DNA of 21,937 nucleotides from Myxococcales bacterium. GTDB taxonomy: Bacteria > Myxococcota_A > Polyangia > Polyangiales > Houyiibacteriaceae. Made by a program: the position numbers and the translations under genes. Location: contig CP070650.1 of NCBI GenBank assembly GCA_020354595.1, forward strand, positions 2,375,592 to 2,397,528. The letters are read 5' to 3'. The notes beneath the pieces are model-generated. The model worked only from the letters and a program-made list of their open reading frames with translations, was not told where the DNA came from and searched no databases. Positions within the stretch are counted from its first letter, which is position 1; every line of letters starts with the position of its first letter. Positions 8,048 to 16,013 of this stretch are shown here, piece by piece.

Positions 8048-9379
8048 TCAGAGGAAGTCGTAGAACAATCGCTCGGGGTTCTCCAGCGTTTCGATCACAG
8101 CGTACGCAAAGGCCGCGCCGACGTGACCGTCCACGATGCGATGGTCGAAGGAAAGCGAGAGCAACATCACCTTGCCAATGACGACTTGTCCGTTGCGAAC
8201 CACCGGCTTTTCCTTGATGCGATGCACGCCGAGGATGCCGACTTCAGGATGATTCAAGATCGGCGTCGCCAGGAGGCCGCTTTGCTTGCCGAGGGAGGTT
8301 ACGGTGAACGTCGAGTTGCGGAGATCCTCGGGCCCGAGGGTTCCATCCCGGGCGGCCTTCGAGAGTTGCTCGACGCGACTCGCAAGCTCGAATAGACGAA
8401 GCCGGTCCGCATTGTGGACGACGGGCACGACGAGCCCCGCGTCCGTCGCGGTGGCGACCCCGATATTGTAGTACTTCTTGTATACGAGCTCGTTGGCCTG
8501 CTCGTCGATGGCGCTATTGAGGGCCGGGTGTCGCACGAGGGCGTCGGTCACCGCCTTGATGATGAACGGCAGGAACGTGAGCTTGACCCCGCGGCGCTCT
8601 GCCTCCGGCGCCAGCCTCTGTCGCATCTGCACGAGCCGCGAAGCGTCGCACTCCTCGACGAAGGTGAAGTGCGCAGCGGTGGCCGTGGCCTGGCGCATCC
8701 GCTCGGCGATCTTACGACGTACGCCGACGATCGGCTCGCGTCGCTCGCGCGGAGCATCGGGCTCGTCCTCGCCCGTCTCCACCCGAACGGCGGCGCGCAC
8801 GTCGTCGCGGGTGACCCGACCGCCGCTGCCACTCGGCCGCACATGCCGAAGATCGATCCCCATGTCTTTGGCAAAACGCCTAGTGGCCGGAGTCGCCAAA
8901 GGCTTCGCTTCGAAATAGGCGCTTCCGGCAACCACTCCAGGCGATGTTCGTAAGGCCCTCCTCTGCGCGGCGATCGCCGGCCTCACCGATGACCTCCGCG
9001 TGCCCCCATTGCCCTTGAACGGCGCCTGAGCCCGGCCTTCCCCAAAAAGCCCAGCGCCCGGCAACTCGTCCGAGATCTCCCCGACGGCAGTAGCCGGCGG
9101 CCGACTCGATTTCTGTGCATTCCCGACGTTCGACTCCGCCGAAGACTCGAGCGTCAAAATCACCTGGCCCACCTTCGCGACCCCGCCGACCTCGAAGCAG
9201 AGCTTCTCCACGCGAGCATCACAGGGCGCCCCGATCGTCACGGTCGCCTTGTCGGTCATCACCTCGACCATGGGGTCGTCTTCACGGATGGTGTCACCGA
9301 CACCAACGAACCATTCGACGATCTCGCCTTCGGTGACGCCCTCTCCGATGTCGGGAAGCCTGAAATCGAGCCGAGACAT
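8048..9379 (-). CDS. Dihydrolipoamide acyltransferase (E2) of branched-chain 2-oxoacid dehydrogenase
   Basis: A 443-residue E2 core subunit that takes the acyl group from E1 on its lipoyl arm and passes it to CoA. It has one lipoyl domain (1-80) with the lipoyl lysine in EVMTDKATVTI (Lys44). A Pro/Ala-rich hinge follows, then a peripheral subunit-binding domain (about 161-197, ATPATRRFAKDMGIDL with GSGGRVTRDDV), a second hinge, and the catalytic domain ending in SFDHRIVDGHVGAAFA (His413, Asp417). The TDKATVTI lipoyl context resembles branched-chain rather than pyruvate dehydrogenase E2. GAGG stands 8 bases before the ATG. It starts 2 bases after the E1-beta stop. The E3 gene is not in the window. 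Substrate preference (2-oxoisovalerate and relatives) is inferred from family resemblance. Confidence 0.92.
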   Translation of the reverse strand: MSRLDFRLPDIGEGVTEGEIVEWFVGVGDTIREDDPMVEVMTDKATVTIGAPCDARVEKLCFEVGGVAKVGQVILTLESSAESNVGNAQKSSRPPATAVGEISDELPGAGLFGEGRAQAPFKGNGGTRRSSVRPAIAAQRRALRTSPGVVAGSAYFEAKPLATPATRRFAKDMGIDLRHVRPSGSGGRVTRDDVRAAVRVETGEDEPDAPRERREPIVGVRRKIAERMRQATATAAHFTFVEECDASRLVQMRQRLAPEAERRGVKLTFLPFIIKAVTDALVRHPALNSAIDEQANELVYKKYYNIGVATATDAGLVVPVVHNADRLRLFELASRVEQLSKAARDGTLGPEDLRNSTFTVTSLGKQSGLLATPILNHPEVGILGVHRIKEKPVVRNGQVVIGKVMLLSLSFDHRIVDGHVGAAFAYAVIETLENPERLFYDFL

Positions 9380-9381
9380 CG

Positions 9382-10356
9382 TCAGTACCTCGCGGTTCCA
9401 ATCAACACGGGCGCAATACGATGCGCAAGCGGCAGGTATTCGCGCTCGTGTGTCAGCGGAAAAGGCGTGTCGAAGCCCGTGACGCGAGCCGGTGGCGCCT
9501 CGAGATGGAGAAACGCCTGCTCGGTCACGAGCGTCACCAACTCGCTTCCGAACCCGCAGGTGCGGGGCGCCTCATGCACCACTACGATGCGGCCGGTCTT
9601 TTTCACGCTCGAGACGATCGCTTCGATGTCCAGCGGCCAAAGCGTTCTGAGGTCGATCACCTCGACGTCGACGCCCTGCTTAGCGACTTCTTCCGCCGCG
9701 GCGAATGCCTCGTAGAGCATCGCTCCCCAAGCCACGCACGTCACGTGCTCGCCGGCTCGGACCACCTGCGCCTCGCTCAGGGGCACGGTGTACGGCGCGT
9801 CGGGCACTTCCATCTTGATCGCCCGGTAAACGCGCTTCGGCTCGAAAAACACCACCGGATCCTCGTCGAGAATCGACTGGATTAGAAGCCCCTTCGCATC
9901 GTACGGGTTCGAAGGGCACACCACCTTGAGACCCGCCGTGTGAATGAATAGGGACTCCGGCGACTGCGAGTGATACTGCCCCCCACGAATACCGCCGCCA
10001 TAGGGGGTCCTCACGACCATCGGCACGTGAAACTCGCCCGCCGTACGATACCGGTACTTCGCCGCCTCGTTCACCAACTGGTCGAAGCCGGGGTAGATGA
10101 AGTCGGCGAACTGGATCTCGGAGATCGGCCGCAAACCATAGAGCGCCATGCCAATCGCGGTGCCGATGATCCCGGTTTCCGAAAGCGGCGTGTCGAGGAC
10201 CCGCTCGGGCCCGAATTCTTCCTGCAGCCCTTGGGTCACGCGGAAGACCCCGCCTAGCCGCCCGATGTCCTCGCCCATCAACAGGACGTCTTCATTTTGC
10301 CGCATCGCGTCCCGTAGCCCGCTATTGATCGCCTGGACGAGGTTCATCTGGGTCAC
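9382..10356 (-). CDS. 2-oxoacid dehydrogenase E1 beta subunit (branched-chain type)
   Basis: A 324-residue transketolase-like beta subunit that pairs with E1-alpha to decarboxylate branched-chain 2-oxoacids using thiamine diphosphate. Recognisable segments are MGEDIGRLGGVFRVTQGL near residue 26, DTPLSETGIIGTAIGMAL and the glycine-rich PYGGGIRGGQYHSQSPES, all standard for this subunit. The GTG at 10354-10356 is chosen as start because it overlaps the E1-alpha TGA (GTGA) and has a purine-rich GAGGAGGA site 6 bases upstream. A longer reading frame reaching 10425 would lie inside the E1-alpha gene and adds only Arg-rich sequence. An ATG at 10345-10347 is an alternative 3 codons in. E2 follows after 2 bases. 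Confidence 0.93.
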   Translation of the reverse strand: MTQMNLVQAINSGLRDAMRQNEDVLLMGEDIGRLGGVFRVTQGLQEEFGPERVLDTPLSETGIIGTAIGMALYGLRPISEIQFADFIYPGFDQLVNEAAKYRYRTAGEFHVPMVVRTPYGGGIRGGQYHSQSPESLFIHTAGLKVVCPSNPYDAKGLLIQSILDEDPVVFFEPKRVYRAIKMEVPDAPYTVPLSEAQVVRAGEHVTCVAWGAMLYEAFAAAEEVAKQGVDVEVIDLRTLWPLDIEAIVSSVKKTGRIVVVHEAPRTCGFGSELVTLVTEQAFLHLEAPPARVTGFDTPFPLTHEREYLPLAHRIAPVLIGTARY

Positions 10357-11435
10357 GACTCGTCCTCCTCGTCTTTGGCGCGGGGACCTTCGAGGCATTG
10401 CGTCTCTTGCTCGCGAAGGTGCCAAGGCTGCGCCTCATACACGTCGGTGAACAGATCGCGAAGCTCGGAAGGCGGCTTTTGCTCGGCGCGCTGCACGCAG
10501 GCTTTCACCTCCGCCTCGCAAACCGAGAGCCAGTCGGCGTCGAGGTCGTCGGTCCAGACGTCCTCCTGCTCGATGTGCTTGCGCAAGCGCAACAGCGGGT
10601 CGGCACGACGCCACGCATCCACTTCTTCTTGCTTTCGGTAAATGCGCGGGTCGTCCGAGGTGGAGTGCCCGCCCAAGCGATAAGTCATCAGCTCGATGAA
10701 GCTCGGGCCGCCGCCCTCCGAAGCCCGCTGCACGCCTTCGCGGACGGCGCGCCACACCGCGAGCACGTCGTTGCCGTCGATTCTTGACGCGGGCACGCGG
10801 TATGCCGCGGCCTTCTCCGCCAGCGTTCGCACCGCGGTCTGATCCTCGGTGCGCAAGCTGATCGCATAACCGTTGTTGCGGCACAGGAACAAGACGGGCG
10901 CGCGATACACACCGGCAAAATTCATCGCCGCATGAAAATCGTTGGAGCTCGTAGCGCCGTCCCCGAAGAACACCCCCACGCATTCATCTTGGCCGCGTTT
11001 CTTTGCCGCCATCGCAAGCCCGACGGCTTGTGGAATCTGCGTCCCGATCGGAGCGCTGACCGACAGATAGCGATGCACCTTGCTGAAGGTGTGGTCGGGC
11101 ATCTGGCGACCCCGCAGGGGATCCCCGGCATTGCCGTACATGTGGTCGATGTACTTCTGAAGCGGATAGCCTCTCCACAAGAGCGCGCCGACCTCGCGAT
11201 AGCAAGGGACGACCCAATCCCGATCTCGGAGCGCCGCAGCCGAACCGATGATCGCTGCTTCTTCGCCAAGCGAGCCGACGTGAAAGGCGATGCGGCCCTG
11301 CCGCTGGATCTTCTGCAGCCGATCGTCGATGACGCGTGTCCGCACCATCGCCTTGTACAGCGCGACGACTCTATCGATCGACAAGCCCGGGTCGAGCTTG
11401 GGGTCGAGACTTCCGTCGTCGCGAATGACTTGCAT
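10353..11435 (-). CDS. 2-oxoacid dehydrogenase E1 alpha subunit (branched-chain type)
   Basis: A 360-residue thiamine-diphosphate-binding subunit. The TPP motif runs from GDGATSSNDFHAAMNFAG (158-175) to the NN pair at 187-188. The HSTSDDPRIYR loop (257-267) matches the phosphorylation-loop region of branched-chain E1-alpha. RGRQMPDHTFSKVH (108-121) is where other members bind substrate. Branched-chain dehydrogenase supplies isobutyryl-, isovaleryl- and 2-methylbutyryl-CoA, the primers of iso and anteiso fatty acids abundant in myxobacteria; that link is inference. GAGGGG sits a few bases before the ATG. It starts 9 bases after the lipA stop and overlaps the E1-beta start by 4 bases. The C-terminus is acidic (AKDEEDES). 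Confidence 0.94.
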   Translation of the reverse strand: MQVIRDDGSLDPKLDPGLSIDRVVALYKAMVRTRVIDDRLQKIQRQGRIAFHVGSLGEEAAIIGSAAALRDRDWVVPCYREVGALLWRGYPLQKYIDHMYGNAGDPLRGRQMPDHTFSKVHRYLSVSAPIGTQIPQAVGLAMAAKKRGQDECVGVFFGDGATSSNDFHAAMNFAGVYRAPVLFLCRNNGYAISLRTEDQTAVRTLAEKAAAYRVPASRIDGNDVLAVWRAVREGVQRASEGGGPSFIELMTYRLGGHSTSDDPRIYRKQEEVDAWRRADPLLRLRKHIEQEDVWTDDLDADWLSVCEAEVKACVQRAEQKPPSELRDLFTDVYEAQPWHLREQETQCLEGPRAKDEEDES

Positions 11436-11444
11436 GAACCCCCT

Positions 11445-12365
11445 CTAGGTCAGCACCGATAGCTTTCGTCTCTTGCCGTATCGATCCATCTCTTCCGAGA
11501 GGAACGCCTCGGCCGCGCGGTAGCTCGAACGAACCAAGGGCCCCGAAGCCACGAACATGAAGCCCATGTCGAGCCCTGCCTGCTCGTAATCGGCAAACTC
11601 CGACGGCTCGACGTATCGCTCGACCGTCGCGTGGCGCTTGGTGGGTCGGAGATACTGCCCGATCGTGAGCACGTCGACACCGGCGTCGCGAAGCCGTCGC
11701 ATCGCTTCGATCACCTCCTCGCGTCGCTCGCCCAGACCGACCATCAGCGAAGACTTGGTGATCGCCGAGCCGAGCTCCTTGGCGGCAACGAGCACGTCGA
11801 CGGAGCGGTCCCACGAGCAGCGCGCATCGCGAATCGGGCGCTGTAAGCGCGGCACGACCTCGACGTTGTGGGCAAACACATCCGGCTCGCCCTGCTGAAC
11901 GATGGTCCGGATGTCGGCGCGCTGACCGCGAAAATCGCCGACCAGGGTCTCGACTCGAAGCTCCGGGCTTCGTTGTTTGATGCGGCGAACGGTCTTGGCC
12001 ACGTGCCCGGCACCGCCATCGTCGAGGTCGTCCCGGTCGACCATCGTGAGCACGACGTAGGCAAGCCCCATCTCCGCGAGTGACAGGGCCGTGTTCTCCG
12101 GCTCGTTTGGATCGACCACCCCGCCGGGCTTGCCCGTGGTGACCGAGCAGAAGCGACAGCCGCGGGTACAGACCTCGCCGAGAATCATCACCGTCGCGGT
12201 GCCCTGGCCCCAACACTCGAAGATGTTCGGGCAGCGCGCCTCCTCGCAGACCGTGTGAAGCCCGCGGCCTCGGAAACGAGCCCGGAGGCCTTGGAATTCC
12301 TCGTGTTGCGGCCCCGCGGGGAGCCGCACGCGAAGCCAATCGGGTTTGCGAGCCGGCAAGGTCAT
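11445..12365 (-). CDS. lipA: Lipoyl synthase
   Basis: LipA, 306 residues, is a radical SAM enzyme that inserts two sulfurs into octanoyl groups already attached to lipoyl domains. The auxiliary cluster cysteines are Cys40, Cys45 and Cys51 (CEEARCPNIFEC). The SAM cluster is CTRGCRFC (Cys66, Cys70, Cys73). The conserved RSSY (279-282) near the C-terminus supplies the serine ligand of the auxiliary cluster. Length and all motifs are intact. It is the first gene of the minus-strand operon that goes on to encode E1-alpha, E1-beta and E2, so the cofactor-making enzyme is made together with its main client. lipB, the octanoyl transferase, is not in the window. The ribosome site is GGAG, 7 bases before the ATG. 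Confidence 0.97.
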   Translation of the reverse strand: MTLPARKPDWLRVRLPAGPQHEEFQGLRARFRGRGLHTVCEEARCPNIFECWGQGTATVMILGEVCTRGCRFCSVTTGKPGGVVDPNEPENTALSLAEMGLAYVVLTMVDRDDLDDGGAGHVAKTVRRIKQRSPELRVETLVGDFRGQRADIRTIVQQGEPDVFAHNVEVVPRLQRPIRDARCSWDRSVDVLVAAKELGSAITKSSLMVGLGERREEVIEAMRRLRDAGVDVLTIGQYLRPTKRHATVERYVEPSEFADYEQAGLDMGFMFVASGPLVRSSYRAAEAFLSEEMDRYGKRRKLSVLT

Positions 12366-12392
12366 CCAGTGCTCCTGCGATCCTAAGCCAAG

Positions 12393-12421
12393 CTCTTAGG
12401 GGTCTCACTCCCCCGTGTCAA
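12393..12421 (-). promoter_or_regulatory. Candidate sigma-70-type promoter for lipA-dehydrogenase operon
   Basis: Reading the minus strand, a perfect TTGACA (12416-12421) is followed after 17 bases by TAAGAG (12393-12398), a weak -10. The spacing is ideal, and the pair lies 28 bases before the lipA ATG. It is the only good -35 in the 218-base divergent region. The spacer contains GGGGG and CCCC blocks that could form a small palindrome. Confidence 0.45.
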
Positions 12422-12469
12422 ACGCGTCTAACACTACGAATTGTGACGGTTTCTCCGGTTTGGCGCAAC

Positions 12470-12512
12470 GTTTTGAAAACCGCGGTTCTTCTCGCGCAAT
12501 ATTTTCGCGAAA
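12470..12512 (+). promoter_or_regulatory. Palindromes and possible promoter ahead of the TetR-family gene
   Basis: Two short palindromes are visible: GTTTTGAAAAC (12470-12480) and TTTCGCGAAA (12503-12512); the second is part of a wider CGCGCAATATTTTCGCG arrangement (12493-12509). TTGAAA (12473-12478) and CAATAT (12497-12502) could act as a -35/-10 pair with 18 bases between. The palindromes would then lie on the promoter elements, as expected for an autorepressing TetR protein. This is inference from position and symmetry only. Confidence 0.3.
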
Positions 12513-12583
12513 TGTCTTTACGTGGCCACCTCGTGCCCCATAATCAGCCATCGCAGAGCTTCATCCCCGTTAGGAGCAACTCG

Positions 12584-13249
12584 ATGGACCAAGAAAGAAG
12601 GCCGCGGCGCGCCGGCCCGATGGAGCGCCCTGGAGCCGTTGGCGGTAAGCGTGATCTCAACCGGAGAAAGCGCGTTCAGGACCTGGTCGACGCCGGTTTG
12701 AACCTCTTCCTCGAGCGAGGCATCGAGGCGGTGACCATCGATGAGGTCGCGCGTGAAGCCGGCATGGCAAAGGGCAATTTCTATCGTTATTTCAGGGACA
12801 AGGCGGATCTCGTCGAGGCGGTGATCGAGCCTGTGGCCCAGACCACTCGAGCCGCCCTGGACGAATGCCATCAGAAGCTCCGCCAGGTCAATGGGCACAA
12901 GGAGGCCGCGACCGCATATGCCGAGCTGGGCAACCGCTTGGTCGGCGCGATGGCGATGTACCCGGACTCGATGTGTCTTTACCTGCAGGAACGCCGGGCG
13001 CCCGCTACCACGGCACGCCAGGCGATCTCCGATCTCGCCTCGGACCTCGACGGTCGTGCCATGGCGCTCAGCCAGGTCGCCGCGGATCAGAAGCTCGTCG
13101 TGGTGTCTGACCCCCGCGTGAGCGCCCTTGCCGTGTTGGGCGCAGTCGAAGCGCTCGCGTTGGCATCGGTGCGCAATCAAGTGCAGATGGACCCCGTCGA
13201 AACGACGAAGGGGCTCATCTCGCTCGTGCTCGAGGGCCTGCGGAAATAG
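12584..13249 (+). CDS. TetR-family transcriptional regulator
   Basis: A 221-residue DNA-binding regulator. The TetR N-terminal helix-turn-helix covers about residues 31-78, with TIDEVAREAGMAKGNFYRYFRDK (51-73) containing the recognition helix. The rest is a ligand-binding and dimerisation domain without a recognisable subfamily. The ATG at 12584 is chosen because AGGAG (12572-12576) stands 7 bases upstream; the frame is open 47 codons further back but that stretch is promoter-like and has no domain. The first 30 residues are basic and Arg/Pro-rich. It is divergent from lipA and could regulate the dehydrogenase operon, itself, or the ion-transport genes that start 65 bases downstream on the same strand. 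Its effector is unknown. Confidence 0.88.
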   Translation: MDQERRPRRAGPMERPGAVGGKRDLNRRKRVQDLVDAGLNLFLERGIEAVTIDEVAREAGMAKGNFYRYFRDKADLVEAVIEPVAQTTRAALDECHQKLRQVNGHKEAATAYAELGNRLVGAMAMYPDSMCLYLQERRAPATTARQAISDLASDLDGRAMALSQVAADQKLVVVSDPRVSALAVLGAVEALALASVRNQVQMDPVETTKGLISLVLEGLRK

Positions 13250-13314
13250 AGGCTAAACACCTGTCCAGCCCGAAACTACCGCTCCGGCGGCTTCTTCTTC
13301 ACAATTAGGCGCAT

Positions 13315-14676
13315 ATGGCGGGGAGGCTGACGGGTGCCGCGTTGCCGCTGCTTTGGGCGGCGATGCCGGGCGTTGCGTACGCGGCGAGCGGCGGCGACAA
13401 AGACGGCAGCGTTGGCGAGCTCGGCACGGTCGTGTTGCTCGTCCTCGTAGTCGGCGTGGCTTACGTCCTGGCACACAACGTCGTCGAGCGACTGCAGCGC
13501 CGCTTCCTGATCGTGAGCGGCGCGGAGTACTTGCTGTTGGGCGTCTTGCTTGGACCCGTCTTTCTGAAGATCGACGCGTTCGAAGACATGACCGGCCTCC
13601 TTCCGGTCATCGCCTTGGCAGCCGGCTGGGTCGGCCTCCTCCGCGGCACCGATTTCGACTTCGCGAGCCTCCAGAAGCTCGACCCAGCCACGTGGCGGAT
13701 CGTGTTCCTGCACCACTTGCTGCCCGGCATCGCCGTGGGGGTGAGCGCCTACTACTTCTTCATCCAGCCCGGCCTCGTATACGCGAAGTGGGAGCTTGGC
13801 GCGGATGAGACGCGCACCGCGATGCTGAGCGCGGCGGCTCTCGCGTGCTTTGCGGCCGCAGATTCCGCCGAGCCATTCGACCTCTTGTCGAGACGCTACG
13901 AAATCAGCGGTCGGCTCTCCCCGCTCCTGCGAAACGGGACGCGCCTCGGCGACATCATGGTCATCCTCGCGTTTGGCCTGATCTTCTGCGTGTTCCACCA
14001 AAGCGCACCCGGCGCCAAAGAATACTCTGCGTCGCTCTGGGCCTGGGTCACGTTCTTGCTCGGCGGAGCGCTCGGCTTCTTGTTCTCGCTCTTCTTGGCC
14101 GGTGACGAATCCGACAACTCGCGGTTCCTCGCGCTGGTAGGGATCATCGCGTTTGCTTCCGGCGGGGCGTATTTCCTAGAGCTTTCACCACTTGCGGTGA
14201 ACCTCTCGATGGGGTTCGTACTGGTGAACTTCGCGCGAGGCGGTCACCTCCTTCACAGCACACTCGAGTCGACCGAACGGCCCATGGCCATCGTGCTGCT
14301 GATATTCGCGGGTGCGCTGTGGACGCCCACCGATTGGAAGCTCACTCTGCTCGCGCTCGGCGCGTTTCTGGTTCTCCGGACCTCGGCCAAGTGGCTCGCG
14401 AGCGCCATCGCCGCTTGGGGGACGAGCTTACGGACGGACCTGTTCCGCGGCTTGCTGGCGCACGGCGACGTGACTCTCGCAATGGCGGTTTCCTTTCGGC
14501 TCGTCTACAAGGGGGGCGCCGCCGACATCGCCTACTCGGTGGTCCTCGGCTCGATCATGGTGAACGACCTCCTCGCGCCGCGCCTACTGCGCGGGTTGCT
14601 TGCTGACCAGGGCGAGATCCAGCGCGAGCTTAGGGACACCGATTCCCGCACATCGATCGAGGTATCCGCGAAATGA
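13315..14676 (+). CDS. CPA2-like cation/proton antiporter, RCK-less
   Basis: A 453-residue polytopic membrane protein. Residues 1-23 look like a cleavable signal (hydrophobic, ending AYA before ASGG). About a dozen hydrophobic helices follow. SGAEYLLLGVLLGP (68-81) matches the GYLLAGILLGP motif of Na_H_Exchanger/CPA2 proteins. RNGTRLGDIMVILAFGL (206-222), with Asp213 in the helix, and the late TLAMAVSFRLVYKGG and GSIMVNDLLAPRLLRGLL segments also fit that family. It lacks the C-terminal RCK (TrkA_N) domain of KefC/KefB; instead a free TrkA protein is encoded next, overlapping by ATGA. Na+ or K+ exchange against H+ is inferred. The 65-base gap upstream shows no clear promoter, so it may be read from the TetR promoter. 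A distant family member; assignment is moderate. Confidence 0.75.
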   Translation: MAGRLTGAALPLLWAAMPGVAYAASGGDKDGSVGELGTVVLLVLVVGVAYVLAHNVVERLQRRFLIVSGAEYLLLGVLLGPVFLKIDAFEDMTGLLPVIALAAGWVGLLRGTDFDFASLQKLDPATWRIVFLHHLLPGIAVGVSAYYFFIQPGLVYAKWELGADETRTAMLSAAALACFAAADSAEPFDLLSRRYEISGRLSPLLRNGTRLGDIMVILAFGLIFCVFHQSAPGAKEYSASLWAWVTFLLGGALGFLFSLFLAGDESDNSRFLALVGIIAFASGGAYFLELSPLAVNLSMGFVLVNFARGGHLLHSTLESTERPMAIVLLIFAGALWTPTDWKLTLLALGAFLVLRTSAKWLASAIAAWGTSLRTDLFRGLLAHGDVTLAMAVSFRLVYKGGAADIAYSVVLGSIMVNDLLAPRLLRGLLADQGEIQRELRDTDSRTSIEVSAK

Positions 14677-16013
14677 ACATCGTCATCATAGGTCTGGGCG
14701 AGGTCGGCCGTCATCTGTTGAGTGTCCTCGACAAGGAAGGACACGACATCGTCGCCGTCGATGCGAGCGCGAAGGCGGTGCAACACGCCGAGGAGAACTT
14801 CGATGTTGCGTCGATGGTGGGCTACGGGGCGAGCGAGACGTTGCTCAAGATCGCAGGCGTCGCTCGCGCGGACTTGGTGGCGGCCGTCACGAACCACGAC
14901 GAGATGAACCTCATCGCCGCGCTCGCCGCAAAGCAACTCGGGGCGAAGCACGTAGTCGCTCGTGTCCAAGGAACGGCATGGTCGGAGTGGACCGAGGGGA
15001 TCCGTTACGGCCTCCTCGGGGTCGACGTGGTCATCAACCCCCGAGTGCTCGTCGCTCAGGAGCTCAGTCGGATCGCTCGATCCTACGGCGCCTCCGACGT
15101 CGTCGACTTGGCGCAAGACCGCGTGGAGCTCGTTCAGATCGATCTCGAGGAATCGCGCGTGCTGAACAAGCCGCTGTCCTCGGTGGAGCTTCCGCCGCAC
15201 ACGCTCGTGAGCGCCGTGGTGCGCGACGGCGAGCTCTTCGTGCCGGGCGGGGCGGACGTGCTGGTCAAGGGGGACCGCGTCTACCTCATCGGGCGGCCCG
15301 AGGGCGTGCTGGCAGCCGAACGGCTCTTCAGCAAAGAGAGGGAGGCGAAGCGCGTCTGCATCGTGGGCGGAGGGGTCGTCGGTAAGGCGCTGGCTCGCGA
15401 GCTGCTGTCGCAGGGGGCGACCGTGATGATGATCGAGAGCGACCTCGCCACCGCCGAGGAGATCAGCGCCGAGTTCCAAGGCATCGAAGTGGTGCACGGC
15501 GACGGCACCGATGGCGCTCTTCTCGAAGAAGAAGAGGTCGGAACCTACGACCTATTCGCCGCCGTCACTCGCCAGGATGAGATCAACCTGATGGCGGCAT
15601 TGCTCGCGCAGCGCGCCGGCTGCAAACGCACCGCGACGATCGTCCAGCGCGCGGACTACGCGTCGATCTACCGCCAGCTCGGCGTCGACATCGTTCTGTC
15701 TCCACGAACCGTCGCTTCGGATCAGATTCTGCGCTTCTCGCGCGGCGGCGGTCTTCACAGTCTCACGGTGCTCGAAGACGGACAGGCCGAGGTCGTCGAG
15801 CTCACCGCGAGCCCCAAGTGCCGCGCCGTCAACAAGCCGCTTCACCGAATGAACCTTCCCCGTGGCTCGTTGCTCGCCGCCATCGTGCACGGGGACGATG
15901 TGATCATTCCGCACGGCAAGGACGTCGTTCATCCTGGCGACCGGGTCATTCTCATGACCACCCAAGACGCCCGGCCGACCGTCGAACGCCTCTTTCGACC
16001 GAGGGGTGAGTGA
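14673..16013 (+). CDS. trkA: Trk K+ transport system regulatory subunit TrkA
   Basis: A 446-residue peripheral protein with two tandem RCK units, the normal arrangement for TrkA. The first Rossmann fold begins MNIVIIGLGEVGRHLL with GLGEVG (7-12) and acidic Asp30 at the end of strand two. A first TrkA_C domain follows at about 143-223. The second fold begins RVCIVGGGVVGKALA with GGGVVG (232-237), and a second TrkA_C domain lies at about 365-443. It binds NAD(H) or ATP/ADP and gates TrkH from the cytoplasmic face. The ATG overlaps the antiporter stop (ATGA), with GAGG about 11 bases upstream; the stop overlaps the trkH GTG (GTGA). It may serve both the antiporter and TrkH, since the former has no RCK domain of its own. 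Confidence 0.96.
   Translation: MNIVIIGLGEVGRHLLSVLDKEGHDIVAVDASAKAVQHAEENFDVASMVGYGASETLLKIAGVARADLVAAVTNHDEMNLIAALAAKQLGAKHVVARVQGTAWSEWTEGIRYGLLGVDVVINPRVLVAQELSRIARSYGASDVVDLAQDRVELVQIDLEESRVLNKPLSSVELPPHTLVSAVVRDGELFVPGGADVLVKGDRVYLIGRPEGVLAAERLFSKEREAKRVCIVGGGVVGKALARELLSQGATVMMIESDLATAEEISAEFQGIEVVHGDGTDGALLEEEEVGTYDLFAAVTRQDEINLMAALLAQRAGCKRTATIVQRADYASIYRQLGVDIVLSPRTVASDQILRFSRGGGLHSLTVLEDGQAEVVELTASPKCRAVNKPLHRMNLPRGSLLAAIVHGDDVIIPHGKDVVHPGDRVILMTTQDARPTVERLFRPRGE

Noticed and set aside
10357..10425. Upstream extension of E1-beta by 23 residues
   Set aside because: Lies inside E1-alpha, adds only Arg-rich sequence, and the overlapping GTG has a good ribosome site.
12443..12583. Upstream extension of the TetR regulator by 47 residues
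   Set aside because: Covers likely promoter sequence, and a proper AGGAG site precedes the ATG at 12584.
13289..13310. Small hairpin ccgc-tccg-gcgg followed by cttcttcttc, as a terminator after the TetR gene
   Set aside because: Only a 4-bp stem and no real T-run; too weak to call.
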